In this document: piece after piece, positions 50,294 through 60,072 of the stretch
How the letters are laid out: the number at the start of each line of letters is the position of its first letter
Numbering within the stretch: position 1 is the stretch's first letter
Origin: CBIFWW01 sp966186435
GTDB lineage: Bacteria; Pseudomonadota; Gammaproteobacteria; Enterobacterales; Enterobacteriaceae
Direction: 5' to 3'
NCBI GenBank assembly: GCA_966186435.1
Contig: CBIFWW010000001.1
Span: forward strand, 14,428-78,427
Length of the DNA stretch: 64,000 bases
The notes under the pieces: generated by a model
The model's input: only the letters and a program-made list of their open reading frames with translations
Told to the model about the DNA's origin: nothing
Database searches by the model: none
Program-made: the position numbers and the translations under genes

Positions 50294-51535
50294 TTGAACA
50301 TTACCGCATTTTCCCGCCTGGCGTTGGCACTGGCCGTTGGCGTGACGTTAACTGCATGCAGCTCTACCCCGCCGGAAGATAAGCCCTCTGAACAGGTTGC
50401 CCCAGGCACCGCACAGCGGCCAATTCTTTCCCCGGAAGAAGCTAAAAACTTCACCCCAGCGCGTTATTTCTCTGGTCTGGAAGCCAATGCGCCGGCGTGG
50501 AAACCGTCTTCTATTCGCCTGCCTGCGCAGCCTGATTTTGTTGTCGGCCCGGCCGAGGCTCAGGGTGTGACGCAAACCACCATTCAGGCCGCGGTTGATG
50601 CCGCTATTGCTAAACACAGCAGCAGCCGTCAGTACATTGCTATTTTGCCTGGGGAGTATACCGGCACTGTGTACATCCCGGCAGCCTCCGGCAGCGTGAC
50701 CCTGTACGGCGCCGGTGATAAACCCACCGATGTTAAAGTCATCATGGCTTTGGATTCTGAAATCGACGTCACCACCTGGCGCCACGCCGTTAATCCGGCG
50801 GGTAAATACATGCCGGGCAAACCGTCCTGGTATATGTTCGATAACTGCCAGAACCGCCACACCGCCACCGTCGGTATCATGTGCTCCGCCGTGGTTTGGT
50901 CTCAGAATAACGGCCTGCAACTGCAAAACTTGACCATCGCCAATGACCTTGGCGATGCCGCCGGTGAAGGCAACCACCAGGCAGTGGCCCTGCGGGTGGA
51001 TGGCGACCAGAACCAGATCAACAACGTGAATATTCTGGGCCGCCAAAACACCTTCTTCGTGACCAATAGCGATATCCAGAACCGCATGATGAAAGACCGT
51101 CAGCCGCGCACCCTGGTGACCAACAGCTATGTGGAAGGGGATGTAGATTTAGTGTCTGGCCGCGGCGCGGTGGTGTTTGATAACACCGATTTCCGCGTGG
51201 TGAACACCCGCACTCAGAAAGAAGGTTATGTCTTCGCACCGGCTACCCAGTCAAACGTCTATTATGGTTTCCTGGCGGTCAACAGCCGTTTCAGCGCCAC
51301 CGGTGAAGGTGTAGCACAACTGGGCCGCGCCCTGGATGTGGGTGATGCCAATGGTCAGGTGGTGATTCGCGATAGCGTGATCAACGAAGGTTTTAATAGG
51401 GAAAAACCTTGGGGCGATGCCGTGGGTAGCAACCGTCCATTTACGGCCAGCATCGATCCGAAGCGCGATCTGAATGCCGCTGAGACTAATCGCATGTGGG
51501 AATATAACAACCGCGGCTTAGGCAGCAAGATGTAA
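50294..51535 (+). CDS. ybhC: YbhC outer-membrane lipoprotein, pectinesterase-like
   Basis: 413-residue lipoprotein with the right-handed beta-helix of pectin methylesterases (CE8); the E. coli protein has acyl-CoA thioesterase activity and no clear pectin role. Signal with lipobox VTLTACSSTP (Cys at about 22). TIQAAVDAAIAKHSSSRQYIAILPGEY, the family's GRQNTFFV (about 248-255), and the GDVDLVSGRGAVVFDN region with the conserved Asp pair. TTG start at 50294 set by AAGGAG 5 nt upstream. Shorter by about 14 residues than E. coli YbhC, mainly at the C-terminus. Confidence 0.9.
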   Translation: MNITAFSRLALALAVGVTLTACSSTPPEDKPSEQVAPGTAQRPILSPEEAKNFTPARYFSGLEANAPAWKPSSIRLPAQPDFVVGPAEAQGVTQTTIQAAVDAAIAKHSSSRQYIAILPGEYTGTVYIPAASGSVTLYGAGDKPTDVKVIMALDSEIDVTTWRHAVNPAGKYMPGKPSWYMFDNCQNRHTATVGIMCSAVVWSQNNGLQLQNLTIANDLGDAAGEGNHQAVALRVDGDQNQINNVNILGRQNTFFVTNSDIQNRMMKDRQPRTLVTNSYVEGDVDLVSGRGAVVFDNTDFRVVNTRTQKEGYVFAPATQSNVYYGFLAVNSRFSATGEGVAQLGRALDVGDANGQVVIRDSVINEGFNREKPWGDAVGSNRPFTASIDPKRDLNAAETNRMWEYNNRGLGSKM

Positions 51536-51555
51536 TTCAGCCTGTCGCTGGCAAT

Positions 51556-51586
51556 AAAAAATCCGCCTTTTGGGCGGATTTTTTTT
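51556..51586. terminator. Bidirectional terminator ybhC/pgl
   Basis: AATCCGCC, loop TTTTG, GGCGGATT with A6 before and T6 after, between convergent genes. Much the same stem as at 7961-7988. Confidence 0.93.
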
Positions 51587-51601
51587 AGCTATCGCGAGTG
51601 A

Positions 51602-52597
51602 TTAATGGGCGTAAATCGTCACCCACATCGGGCCTTGGCCAACGGCATAGCGGCCTTTCTCTGCCAGTAGCCCCTGCTCACCGGCAATTTCATACACCGC
51701 GATATGGTGGGATTTCTGCCCCGCCGCAATCAGGAACTTGCCGCTGTTGTCGATATTGAAACCCCGTGGCTGGGTTTCTGTCGGCTGGAAGCCTTCCACT
51801 GCCAGCACACTGCCATCTTCCGACACGCTAAACACGGTGATCAGGCTGGCGGTACGGTCACAGGCGTACAGGTGACGTCCATCCGGGGTGATATGGATAT
51901 CCGCCGCCCAGCGGGTGTCGCTAAAGTCGTGGGGCATCATATCCAGGCTCTGGACGCGCTCGATTTTGCCATGGGGATCGTTCAGCTCCCACACATCCAC
52001 CGTGCTGTTCAGCTCGTTCACACAGTAGCCATATTGCTGATTCGGGTGGAACGCCATATGGCGCGGGCCAGCCCCTTCAACAGTGGTGACTTCAGCAGGT
52101 GCCTGCGCGGTCAGGCTGCCGTCATCACCTAGAGTAAACAGGCAGATGCGATCTTGCTTGAGTGCCGGCACCCACAGGGTGCGGTTGTCCGGGGAGATAT
52201 TTGCCGAGTGGCAGCCTTCCAGCCCTTCAACGGTAGTTACCACCGGCTGCGGCAGCCCCTCCACCAGCGGGGTAACGCTGACGGTACCGGCATTGTAAGA
52301 GGCGCAAAACAGGAATTTGCCGCTGTGATCGGTGGAAATATGGGTTGGGCTACCGGGCAGCGCGGCATGGCCTGCTTCCGTCAGGGTGCCATCATCGGGG
52401 GCGATACGGAAAGCAATCACCCGGAACTCCGGGCGCACGCCAACGTACAAATAGCGTTTGTCAGGGCTAACCACCATCGGCTGAACCTGCCCTGCCACAT
52501 CCACCACCTGCACCAGGGATAACTCCCCGTGATGATCAAGACTCCAGACGTGGATTTGCTGGCTTTCTGGGCTGGCGGTATACACAGTTTGTTTCAT
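51602..52597 (-). CDS. pgl: Pgl, 6-phosphogluconolactonase
   Basis: Second enzyme of the pentose phosphate pathway (YbhE-type seven-bladed propeller). 331 residues as in E. coli. [20 protein letters not shown] start, [19 protein letters not shown] (about 40-58), [27 protein letters not shown] (about 182-208) and [29 protein letters not shown] blades. AAGGAG before ATG 52597; a longer frame to 52666 is not conserved. Confidence 0.97.
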   Translation of the reverse strand: MKQTVYTASPESQQIHVWSLDHHGELSLVQVVDVAGQVQPMVVSPDKRYLYVGVRPEFRVIAFRIAPDDGTLTEAGHAALPGSPTHISTDHSGKFLFCASYNAGTVSVTPLVEGLPQPVVTTVEGLEGCHSANISPDNRTLWVPALKQDRICLFTLGDDGSLTAQAPAEVTTVEGAGPRHMAFHPNQQYGYCVNELNSTVDVWELNDPHGKIERVQSLDMMPHDFSDTRWAADIHITPDGRHLYACDRTASLITVFSVSEDGSVLAVEGFQPTETQPRGFNIDNSGKFLIAAGQKSHHIAVYEIAGEQGLLAEKGRYAVGQGPMWVTIYAH

Positions 52598-52715
52598 TAC
52601 AACTCCTTTATCGATGGGCGTTGAGGGTGGAGAAAGGTCACGCCAGCCATTTTGCCCGGCGGGCACAGCGGTGTACCATTCGTACCCACTCTCATTACAC
52701 TAACAGGAATATGAC

Positions 52716-53534
52716 ATGCGTTATCGCGTAATTGCGCTTGATTTGGATGGCACCCTGCTAACACCTCAAAAAACCATCCTGCCGGAATCACTGGCCGCCT
52801 TGCAAAAAGCCCGCGAAGCTGGCTACCAGGTATTGATTGTCACCGGGCGGCACCATGTTGCTATTCATCCTTTTTATCAGGCGCTGGCGCTGGATACACC
52901 TGCAATTTGCTGTAATGGCACCTATTTGTATGATTATCAGGCAAAAAAAGTCTTGTCTTCTGATCCGCTGCCGGTACAACAGGCAGACCAGCTCATTGAT
53001 TTGCTGAATGAACACCAGATCCACGGCCTGATGTACGTAGATGATGCCATGCTGTATCAAACCACCACAGGCCACGTAGAGCGCACCATGAAATGGGCGC
53101 AAAGCCTGCCGGAAAGCCAGCGCCCGGTATTCCGCCAGGTGGCCTCCCTGCGCCAGGCGGCCAATGAGGTAGAATCCATCTGGAAATTTGCCCTTACCGA
53201 TAGCGATTTATCCAAACTGCACCGCCTGACCGATGACGTCGAGCAACGTCTGGGGCTGGCCTGTGAATGGTCATGGCAGGATCAGGTGGACGTGGCCCAG
53301 CGCGGTAATAGTAAAGGCAAGCGTCTGGCTGAGTGGGCCGCTAGCCAGGGCATCGCCATGGAAGAGATCGTGGCCTTTGGCGATAACTATAACGATATCA
53401 GTATGCTGGAAAGCGTGGGATTAGGAGTGGCGATGGGTAATGCCGATGAAGCGATACAGGCCCGGGCCGATTTTGTGATTGGCACCAACCTGGAGCCATC
53501 CATCGCCAGTTTGCTGGCCCAGCGCCTGCTGTAA
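52716..53534 (+). CDS. ybhA: YbhA, HAD-family pyridoxal-phosphate phosphatase
   Basis: Cof-type HAD phosphatase, 272 residues as in E. coli. Nucleophile motif DLDGTLLTP (residues 9-17), IVTGRHH motif II at about 43-49, the cap domain with CCNGTYLYD, Lys motif III in GNSKGKRLAEW, and motif IV FGDNYNDISML (about residues 222-232). The E. coli enzyme acts on pyridoxal phosphate, fructose-1,6-bisphosphate and others. Own promoter between pgl and ybhA. Confidence 0.95.
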   Translation: MRYRVIALDLDGTLLTPQKTILPESLAALQKAREAGYQVLIVTGRHHVAIHPFYQALALDTPAICCNGTYLYDYQAKKVLSSDPLPVQQADQLIDLLNEHQIHGLMYVDDAMLYQTTTGHVERTMKWAQSLPESQRPVFRQVASLRQAANEVESIWKFALTDSDLSKLHRLTDDVEQRLGLACEWSWQDQVDVAQRGNSKGKRLAEWAASQGIAMEEIVAFGDNYNDISMLESVGLGVAMGNADEAIQARADFVIGTNLEPSIASLLAQRLL

Positions 53535-53546
53535 TCAGGCTAAGCA

Positions 53547-54605
53547 TCAGGTGGCAATCGACACGCTTTTAATTTGAGCAAACAGCCGCTGGCCGGGGTG
53601 GATAGCCAATTCATCCCTGGCCCAGGGGCTGATCCGCGCCCACAGGCTACGGCCACCAACGGATAATTTCACCTCCACTTGCCCGTCCAATTCCAGGCAC
53701 TCTTCCACCTGCGCCGGTAACACATTGCGGATGCTGGTGGCTTCCGGGGCAGTCAGCACCAAAGACACATCGGAAGATTTAATGCGGATCCGTACCGGGC
53801 TGTTCAAGGGGTGATCCAACTGATTAACCCACAGACGGCAATCGCCCAAGGCCAGGGCGGTCATCGGATAATGGCTGTGCTGCTCAAGTACCGTGGCATT
53901 GAGTACGCTGCTGCGCTGATCTTCCGGCAGCCACGGGCGCATGGTGCTGCTGGCCCAGACAGTTTCTAGCGGGCCAAAGGCTTTAACCTGCCCGCCGTCC
54001 AGCACCAGTACGTTATCGGCCAGATGTAGAATTTCTTCCAGCGAATGGCTGACATACAGCACCGGGATGCGGATTTCTTTTGCCAGACGCTGCAAATAGG
54101 GCAGTAGTTCCCGCTTCCGGGGGATATCCAGGGAGGCCAGCGGTTCATCCAGCAACAGCAAATCCGGGGCGCTGAGTAAGGCCCGGCCAATGGCGACCCG
54201 TTGTTTTTCACCGCCGGAGAGACTATTCGGCAAGCGTTCAAGCAGATGCCCTATCCCCAACAGTTCCACCAGATTGTCGAACTGCCCGGCCATCTGTTTC
54301 GCCATACCGTAGCGGAGATTGCCGCGCACTTTATAGTGGGGGAACAGCCGCGCATCCTGGAACACGTAACCCACCCGCCGCTGCTCCGGGGCCAGAAAGA
54401 TACGTTTTTCCGCATCACTTAATGTGCGGCCATTTAACACAATCCGCCCGGATTGCGGACGCGTCAGGCCGCTGATGGCGTTGATTAACGACGTTTTACC
54501 GGCCCCGGATACCCCAAATATCGCGGTAATCCCCTGGCCGGGGAGCGGTTGATCGAGGGTAAGGGTATGGTCACCTAAGGTTTGGGTGAAGTGTAGCTCT
54601 AACAT
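53547..54605 (-). CDS. modC: ModC, molybdate ABC transporter ATPase
   Basis: ATPase of ModABC, 352 residues. Walker [10 protein letters not shown] (about 31-39), signature [15 protein letters not shown] (about 129-143), Walker [13 protein letters not shown], switch His in YVSHSLEEI, and a C-terminal mop/TOBE domain (about 290-352) that senses or binds molybdate. 1 nt after modB. Confidence 0.96.
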   Translation of the reverse strand: MLELHFTQTLGDHTLTLDQPLPGQGITAIFGVSGAGKTSLINAISGLTRPQSGRIVLNGRTLSDAEKRIFLAPEQRRVGYVFQDARLFPHYKVRGNLRYGMAKQMAGQFDNLVELLGIGHLLERLPNSLSGGEKQRVAIGRALLSAPDLLLLDEPLASLDIPRKRELLPYLQRLAKEIRIPVLYVSHSLEEILHLADNVLVLDGGQVKAFGPLETVWASSTMRPWLPEDQRSSVLNATVLEQHSHYPMTALALGDCRLWVNQLDHPLNSPVRIRIKSSDVSLVLTAPEATSIRNVLPAQVEECLELDGQVEVKLSVGGRSLWARISPWARDELAIHPGQRLFAQIKSVSIAT

Positions 54606-54606
54606 C

Positions 54607-55296
54607 TCAGGCCCCTATCCGTTTACGACTTTGGCGAGCCAGCCATTCCGAAATCAATAACGATACCAGCGCCAGGCAGATGGAGATCAAACACAGCCGG
54701 GCGGCGGCACCTTCGCCACCGGGGGTCTGAATCAGGGTATACATGGCGGAGGGGATAGTGCGCGTCTCACCCGGGATGTTGGAAACAAAGGTAATGGTGG
54801 CCCCGAATTCACCCAGTGACCGGGCAAAAGCCAGCACGGTGCCAACAATTATCCCCGGCAAAGTCAGCGGTAAAGTGATGGTGGCGAACACCCGCCAGCG
54901 CCCGGCCCCTAAGGTGCGCGCCGCTTGCTCCAGCTTCTGATCCACCCCTTCCAGCGCCAGGCGAATGGCCCGGACCATTAATGGGAAGGACATCACCGCC
55001 GCCGCCAGCACCGCGCCGCGCCAGCTAAAAGCGAAGCTGATACCAAACCAGTCATACAGCCAACTGCCTACCACGCCACGGCGGCCCATCACCACCAGCA
55101 GCAAATAGCCCACCACCACCGGCGGTAACACCAACGGCAGGTGGATAATGCTATCAAGCAAGGCTTTGCCCGGGAACCGGCAGCGTACCAGTACCCAGGC
55201 CATTAAGATCCCAAAGGGCAGGCTGACCACCACCGCCAGCGTTGAGACTTGCAGGCTAAGTATTACCGCCTGCCATTCAGGGTGGCTTAAGATCAT
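54607..55296 (-). CDS. modB: ModB, molybdate ABC transporter permease
   Basis: Permease with about five helices, 229 residues as in E. coli. The EAA-type loop reads [27 protein letters not shown] (about 144-170 in outline). The ATG overlaps the modA stop by 4 nt; modC follows directly. Confidence 0.96.
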   Translation of the reverse strand: MILSHPEWQAVILSLQVSTLAVVVSLPFGILMAWVLVRCRFPGKALLDSIIHLPLVLPPVVVGYLLLVVMGRRGVVGSWLYDWFGISFAFSWRGAVLAAAVMSFPLMVRAIRLALEGVDQKLEQAARTLGAGRWRVFATITLPLTLPGIIVGTVLAFARSLGEFGATITFVSNIPGETRTIPSAMYTLIQTPGGEGAAARLCLISICLALVSLLISEWLARQSRKRIGA

Positions 55297-56069
55297 TTTT
55301 TGGTGCTAAAGCCATATTTCTGGAAGATGGCTGCCGCTTCTGGCCCCTTCAGGTATTGATAGAAACCGTCAACAGTGGCGTTTTCATGGCCTTTTACTAC
55401 CGCCATTGGGTATTCCACTTTCTTGTGGGAATCTTCCGGGAAGGTGGCAACCACTTTCACACCCTTACTGGCGACAGCATCAGAGCCATACACGATACCG
55501 AGTGGGGATTCGCCACGCTCTAGCAGCGCCAGGGCGCCGCGCACATCTTCCGCCGGGGCCAGCTTGCTGGATAAGCTATCCCAGGCACCCAGTTTCTGTA
55601 AGGCTTCTTTGGCATAAATACCCGCCGGAACGTGGTCCGGGTCGCCCACCGCCAGACGGCCACCTTTCAACAGGCCAGCCCAGTCGGTTTTATTGGAAAT
55701 GGTAAAGTCAGCCTGAGCGCTGTTTTTTGGTGCCACGACCACCAGATTGTTGCCCAGCAGGGTATAGCGGGTATCGGTTTTAATCGCCTCTTTGCCGACG
55801 GCATAGTCCATCCACTTCTGGTCAGCAGAGATAAACAGATCCGCCGGGGCGCCGGCTTCAATCTGGCGGGCCAGGGTGGAAGAAGAAGCAAAGGAAGAGA
55901 CCACTTCAACCTTTTTCTCCGCTTTATATTGGCTAGCGATATCTTGCAAAGCATTGGTCAGGGAGGCAGCGGCAAAAACAGTAACTTTACTTTCTGCCGC
56001 AGCGGCATGACCCGCCAACGCGAAGGACAGGGCAGCACCAGCCGCCAGACGAACCCATGAATGTGCCAT
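55293..56069 (-). CDS. modA: ModA, periplasmic molybdate-binding protein
   Basis: 258 residues with signal peptide of about 24 (ending HAAAAE). Oxyanion site residues in VFAAASLTNALQDIA (about 31-45, the AASL serine), FASSSTLARQIEAGAPADLFISAD, and VPAGIYAKEAL with VYGSDAVA downstream. First gene of modABC, with a ModE operator 18 bp before the ATG. Confidence 0.97.
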   Translation of the reverse strand: MAHSWVRLAAGAALSFALAGHAAAAESKVTVFAAASLTNALQDIASQYKAEKKVEVVSSFASSSTLARQIEAGAPADLFISADQKWMDYAVGKEAIKTDTRYTLLGNNLVVVAPKNSAQADFTISNKTDWAGLLKGGRLAVGDPDHVPAGIYAKEALQKLGAWDSLSSKLAPAEDVRGALALLERGESPLGIVYGSDAVASKGVKVVATFPEDSHKKVEYPMAVVKGHENATVDGFYQYLKGPEAAAIFQKYGFSTKK

Positions 56070-56087
56070 TTTATTGCTCCAGCATAG

Positions 56088-56111
56088 CGTTATGTGCGGA
56101 ATAATATAACG
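56088..56111 (-). promoter_or_regulatory. ModE operator of modABC
   Basis: On the minus strand CGTTATAT, 8 nt, ACATAACG over 24 bp, almost identical to the E. coli modA operator in arms and length. Molybdate-bound ModE should repress modABC here. Confidence 0.9.
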
Positions 56112-56181
56112 GTAGAATGGGAAGTTTAGAAGGGAATAAACGCAGAAAAATCAGGTGTTCGCCATTTTGCTGGCGAAGGTC

Positions 56182-56205
56182 AAAAAAAAACCCGGCGAAC
56201 CGGGC
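56182..56205 (-). terminator. Terminator of acrZ
   Basis: On the minus strand GCCCGG, loop TTCG, CCGGGT and a run of T, starting just 6 nt after the acrZ stop. Confidence 0.92.
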
Positions 56206-56211
56206 GTTTTA

Positions 56212-56361
56212 TCAATGCTGTTTTTTTGGCTGGTCGTTATGACCGACGCGGGAGAACACGTTAAACACTTCACCCATCGCATAAATCAGGCCCAGAATGA
56301 CGGCCATCACCACGGGAACCATGATGACTGCGAATACCAGACTCTTTAACAACTCTAACAT
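56212..56361 (-). CDS. acrZ: AcrZ, small AcrB-associated membrane protein
   Basis: 49-residue single-helix protein that binds AcrB in the AcrAB-TolC pump and changes its drug range. Reads [20 protein letters not shown], then a helix continuing to about residue 30, and a basic hydrophilic tail ending QPKKQH. By recall it is near-identical to E. coli AcrZ (49 residues) over the first 25 positions. Start ATG 56361. Divergent from modE and upstream of modA, as in E. coli. Confidence 0.95.
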   Translation of the reverse strand: MLELLKSLVFAVIMVPVVMAVILGLIYAMGEVFNVFSRVGHNDQPKKQH

Positions 56362-56499
56362 CGTTGTCTCCCGAATGTTCAAAACGTTTATTTTACTAAT
56401 AGATGGCAAAAACGCACTGACCTTTTGTGCGTATTTGCGGTGTTTTACACAACATAGACAACAGGTAGAATAAAGCATACCCCTAATCAGGATGATGTT

Positions 56500-57291
56500 A
56501 TGCAAGCCGAAATTTTATTAACCCTCAAACTGCAAGGGGCCTTATTTGCCGACCCGCGCCGTATCGCCTTGTTGAAACAAATAGATCATACCGGCTCCAT
56601 CAGCCAGGGGGCAAAACTGGCGGGCATCAGCTATAAAAGCGCCTGGGATGCCATTAATGAGATGAACCAACTCACCGAGCAGCCGATTGTCGACCGGGCC
56701 ACCGGCGGGCGTGGTGGTGGTGGTGCGGTGTTGACCGCTTACGGCCACCGGCTGATCCAGCTTTACGATTTGCTGGCCCAGATCCAGCAAAAGGCCTTTG
56801 ATGTGCTTCAGGATGATGCCCTGCCGCTGGACAGTTTGCTGGCGGCTATCTCCCGCTTCTCACTGCAAACCAGCGCCCGCAACCAGCTGTTTGGCAGTGT
56901 ACTGGCCCGGGAGCAATCCGCGGTGCAACAGCATGTGGATGTTTTGCTGGCCGATGGCACCACGCAGTTAAAAGTGGCCATTACCGAGCGCAGCGGTGAG
57001 CGCCTGGGGCTAGAGCAAGGCAAAGAGGTGCTGGTATTAATCAAAGCCCCGTGGGTACAGGTAACCCGGGATGCCGCCCTGGCAGCCCATGCCGATAATC
57101 AGCTGCCAGGCAACATCGCCAGTATCGAAACTGCCCACGGGCAAAGTGAAGTGCTGCTCACCTTGGCAGACGGGCAAACCCTGTGTGCCACCCTGCCCGC
57201 CGACCAGGTTAGCGAACAAGGCCTGGAACAAGGGGTGGCGGCGACAGCATATTTTAACGCTGACACCGCGATTATCGCTACACTCTGCTAA
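56500..57291 (+). CDS. modE: ModE, molybdate-responsive regulator
   Basis: Represses modABC and activates moa and molybdoenzyme genes when bound to molybdate. 263 residues (E. coli 262). Winged helix with [26 protein letters not shown] (about 29-54), then two Mop/TOBE repeats (about 125-190 and 195-262), including [18 protein letters not shown]. Two matching sites are in this window (40814 and 56088). Followed by modF after 76 nt. Confidence 0.96.
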   Translation: MQAEILLTLKLQGALFADPRRIALLKQIDHTGSISQGAKLAGISYKSAWDAINEMNQLTEQPIVDRATGGRGGGGAVLTAYGHRLIQLYDLLAQIQQKAFDVLQDDALPLDSLLAAISRFSLQTSARNQLFGSVLAREQSAVQQHVDVLLADGTTQLKVAITERSGERLGLEQGKEVLVLIKAPWVQVTRDAALAAHADNQLPGNIASIETAHGQSEVLLTLADGQTLCATLPADQVSEQGLEQGVAATAYFNADTAIIATLC

Positions 57292-57367
57292 ATCCGGCCC
57301 ATTAATTGACAAGCTGTCAGACAATCGGTATCCCTGATAATCTTCGCTGCATTTATTGGGATACCGA

Positions 57368-58837
57368 ATGTCTACGTTGCAAATTTCGCAAGGTACGTTT
57401 CGCATTAGCGACACCCGCCTGCTAACCATCGACGCACTCACTATTACTGCCGGGCAAAGCTGGGCTTTTGTTGGGGCTAATGGTAGTGGCAAATCTGCTC
57501 TCGCCCGGGCGCTCACCGGGGAGCTACCCCTGCTCAAAGGCCAGAGCGAAAACCAGTTTACACAGATTGTCCGCCTCTCCTTCGAGCAGCTCCAGAAGCT
57601 GGTGAGCGATGAATGGCAACGTAACAACACTGACCTGCTCAGCGCCGATGAAGACGATACTGGCCGGACAGCGGCGCAAATTATTCAGCAGGATGTCAGT
57701 GACCCGTCTCGTTGCCAGGCGCTGGCCCAACGCTTTGGTATTGCTCATCTGCTCACCCGGCGCTTTAAATATTTATCCACCGGGGAAACCCGCAAAACCC
57801 TGCTATGCCAGGCCCTGATGGCCCAGCCCGACCTGCTGGTGTTTGATGAGCCTTTTGACGGGCTGGATGTGCAATCCCGGCAGCAGCTGGCGTTACTGCT
57901 GGCAGAGCTAAGCCAGCAGGGTTATACCCTGGTGCTGATCCTCAACCGTTTTGATGAGATACCGGAGTTTGTCCAACACGCCGGGGTGCTGGCGGATTGT
58001 ACCCTGGGTGCCAGCGGCACCCGTGAGGCCCTGCTGGCCCAGGCCTTGGTGGCCCAATTAGCCCACAGTGAGCAGCTGGCGGACGCCGCTCTGCCCGATG
58101 CTGATACTCCGCCAAAATCCTCGGCCCTTGATCCCAAGGCCCCACGCATTGTGCTAAATAACGCGGTGGTTTCTTATGACGATAAACCCATCCTTCATCA
58201 ATTAAGCTGGACGGTGGCACCGGGTCAGCACTGGCAAATCGTCGGCCCGAACGGGGCCGGGAAATCCACCCTGCTGAGCCTGGTTACCGGTGACCATCCC
58301 CAGGGCTATAGCAATGATCTCACGCTGTTTGGCCGCCGCCGGGGCAGTGGTGAGACTATCTGGGATATCAAAAAACACATTGGCTACGTGAGCAGCAGCC
58401 TGCATCTGGATTACCGGGTCAGCACCAGCGTGATCAATGTGGTGCTCTCCGGCTACTTTGATTCTATCGGCCTGTATCAGGCGGTGTCCGATCGCCAGCG
58501 CCAGCTGGCTCATCAGTGGCTACAGTTGCTGGCAATGGAGAAAATGGCCCAGACCCCGTTCCACAGTTTGTCCTGGGGCCAGCAACGTCTGGTATTGATT
58601 GCCCGGGCGATGGTGAAACACCCTACCCTGCTGATCCTTGATGAGCCACTCCAGGGGCTGGACCCACTCAACCGCCAACTGGTACGGCGCTTTGTGGATA
58701 TCCTGATTGGCGAGGGCCAGACCCAGCTGTTGTTTGTCTCCCATCATGCTCAGGATGCCCCGGAGGCCATCACCCATCGGCTGACTTTCGTCCCTGAAGG
58801 GGGGGTTTACCACTATCTAATTGAAAAGCGGGATTAA
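57368..58837 (+). CDS. modF: ModF (PhrA), double ABC ATPase
   Basis: 489 residues (E. coli 490), two ABC domains without membrane partners. First: GANGSGKSA (about residue 36), signature-like YLSTGETRKTLLCQAL, LVFDEPFDGLD. Second: GPNGAGKST (about residue 291), SLSWGQQRLVLIARAM, LLILDEPLQGLD. A photorepair-related role has been suggested; not proven. ATG 57368 (MSTLQISQGTFR) matches E. coli; an in-frame TTG at 57356 is less likely. Same strand as modE. Confidence 0.94.
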   Translation: MSTLQISQGTFRISDTRLLTIDALTITAGQSWAFVGANGSGKSALARALTGELPLLKGQSENQFTQIVRLSFEQLQKLVSDEWQRNNTDLLSADEDDTGRTAAQIIQQDVSDPSRCQALAQRFGIAHLLTRRFKYLSTGETRKTLLCQALMAQPDLLVFDEPFDGLDVQSRQQLALLLAELSQQGYTLVLILNRFDEIPEFVQHAGVLADCTLGASGTREALLAQALVAQLAHSEQLADAALPDADTPPKSSALDPKAPRIVLNNAVVSYDDKPILHQLSWTVAPGQHWQIVGPNGAGKSTLLSLVTGDHPQGYSNDLTLFGRRRGSGETIWDIKKHIGYVSSSLHLDYRVSTSVINVVLSGYFDSIGLYQAVSDRQRQLAHQWLQLLAMEKMAQTPFHSLSWGQQRLVLIARAMVKHPTLLILDEPLQGLDPLNRQLVRRFVDILIGEGQTQLLFVSHHAQDAPEAITHRLTFVPEGGVYHYLIEKRD

Positions 58838-58842
58838 CCCGG

Positions 58843-58860
58843 CGGGGGGCCTGCCCCCCG
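58843..58860 (+). terminator. Hairpin after modF
   Basis: CGGGGGG, loop CCTG, CCCCCCG then TTAAAAT, a strong stem with a weak U-tract, 6 nt after modF. Confidence 0.6.
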
Positions 58861-58952
58861 TTAAAATATCGACTTTCAGACTCCCCTCACCCCCCTCGGC
58901 TTTCCTATGGAATACAATCTATTATTCAAAACAACCTTAGCTGATTCGGGGA

Positions 58953-58968
58953 GTGTAAACGATTCCAC
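58953..58968. promoter_or_regulatory. External gal operator (GalR/GalS)
   Basis: GTGTAAACGATTCCAC, perfect to the GalR consensus and, as I recall, identical to the E. coli external operator. It lies 94 bp before the galE start. A CRP half-site TCACA at 58983-58987 follows. Confidence 0.93.
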
Positions 58969-59000
58969 TAAGTGGCGGTTCGTCACACTTTTGCCAAATC

Positions 59001-59009
59001 TGATATGTT
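59001..59009 (+). promoter_or_regulatory. gal P1 extended -10
   Basis: TGATATGTT with TATGTT as -10 hexamer and TG one base upstream, as in the E. coli gal P1 promoter, about 38 bp before the galE start. Conservation of the surroundings supports the call. Confidence 0.65.
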
Positions 59010-59046
59010 AAGGTTAATTCATGTTATAAGCCTGATGGAGTCAAAA

Positions 59047-60063
59047 ATGAAAGTTCTGGTAACAGGTGGTAACGGTTACATCGGCAGTCATACTTGCGTA
59101 CAACTGCTGAAAAACGGGCACGAGGTGGTCATCCTCGACAACCTGTGTAACAGCAAGCCAAGCGTTGTGCCGGTCATTGCCCGTCTGGGTGGCGGTGAAC
59201 CAGAATTTATTGATGGCGATATTCGCGACGAAGATCTGCTGGACCGCGTTTTCCAGGCCCACGCTATTGATGCGGTGATTCACTTCGCTGGGCTTAAAGC
59301 GGTTGGTGAATCCGTGCAGAAGCCGCTGGAATATTACGACAACAACATTAACGGCACCCTGCGCCTGGTATCCGCCATGCGCCGCGCCGGGGTCACCAAC
59401 TTTATCTTCAGCTCCTCCGCCACGGTGTATGGCGACCAGCCAAAAATCCCTTATGTAGAAAGCTTCCCTACCGGCAACCCGGCCAGCCCTTATGGCCGCA
59501 GCAAACTGATGGTGGAGCAGATCCTTGAAGACCTGCAAAAAGCCGCCCCGGAATGGAGCATCGCCCTGCTGCGTTACTTTAACCCGGTGGGTGCGCATCC
59601 ATCAGGTGACATGGGTGAAGACCCGCAGGGTATCCCGAACAATCTGATGCCGTATATCGCGCAAGTGGCTGTTGGCCGCCGCGAATCACTGGCGATTTTT
59701 GGCAATGACTATGACACCGCAGATGGCACTGGCGTCCGTGACTATATCCACGTGATGGATCTGGCCGATGGCCACGTGGCCGCCATGCAGAAACTGGCCG
59801 GAAAGGCCGGGGTGCATATTTATAACCTTGGTGCTGGCGTCGGCAGCAGCGTGCTGGATGTGGTAAACGCCTTCAGCCAGGCCTGCGGTAAGCCGGTGGC
59901 CCACCACTTTGCCCCACGCCGTGCGGGCGACCTTCCGGCCTACTGGGCAGATGCCACCAAGGCCGATAACGAACTTAACTGGCGTGTCACCCGCTCGCTG
60001 CAAGAAATGGCAGACGATACCTGGCGCTGGCAGTCACGCCACCCACAAGGTTATCCAGACTAA
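59047..60063 (+). CDS. galE: GalE, UDP-glucose 4-epimerase
   Basis: Interconverts UDP-galactose and UDP-glucose with bound NAD. 338 residues, as in E. coli. Rossmann motif TGGNGYIGSH (7-16), catalytic SSSATVYG (Ser about 124) and Tyr149-x3-Lys153 in YGRSK. Start ATG 59047 with GGAG upstream; the extension to 58972 passes through the promoter. First gene of galETKM. Contains the internal operator in its 5' end. Confidence 0.97.
   Translation: MKVLVTGGNGYIGSHTCVQLLKNGHEVVILDNLCNSKPSVVPVIARLGGGEPEFIDGDIRDEDLLDRVFQAHAIDAVIHFAGLKAVGESVQKPLEYYDNNINGTLRLVSAMRRAGVTNFIFSSSATVYGDQPKIPYVESFPTGNPASPYGRSKLMVEQILEDLQKAAPEWSIALLRYFNPVGAHPSGDMGEDPQGIPNNLMPYIAQVAVGRRESLAIFGNDYDTADGTGVRDYIHVMDLADGHVAAMQKLAGKAGVHIYNLGAGVGSSVLDVVNAFSQACGKPVAHHFAPRRAGDLPAYWADATKADNELNWRVTRSLQEMADDTWRWQSRHPQGYPD
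59066..59081. promoter_or_regulatory. Internal gal operator inside galE
   Basis: GTGGTAACGGTTACAT, one base away from the E. coli internal operator as I recall it, and 113 bp centre-to-centre from the external one, as needed for GalR looping. Confidence 0.85.
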
Positions 60064-60072
60064 GGAATTGTA

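Noticed and set aside
50348..51046. 232-residue open frame opposite ybhC
   Set aside because: Antisense to a clear beta-helix lipoprotein gene; composition (His/Arg/Gly-rich) is typical of a shadow frame.
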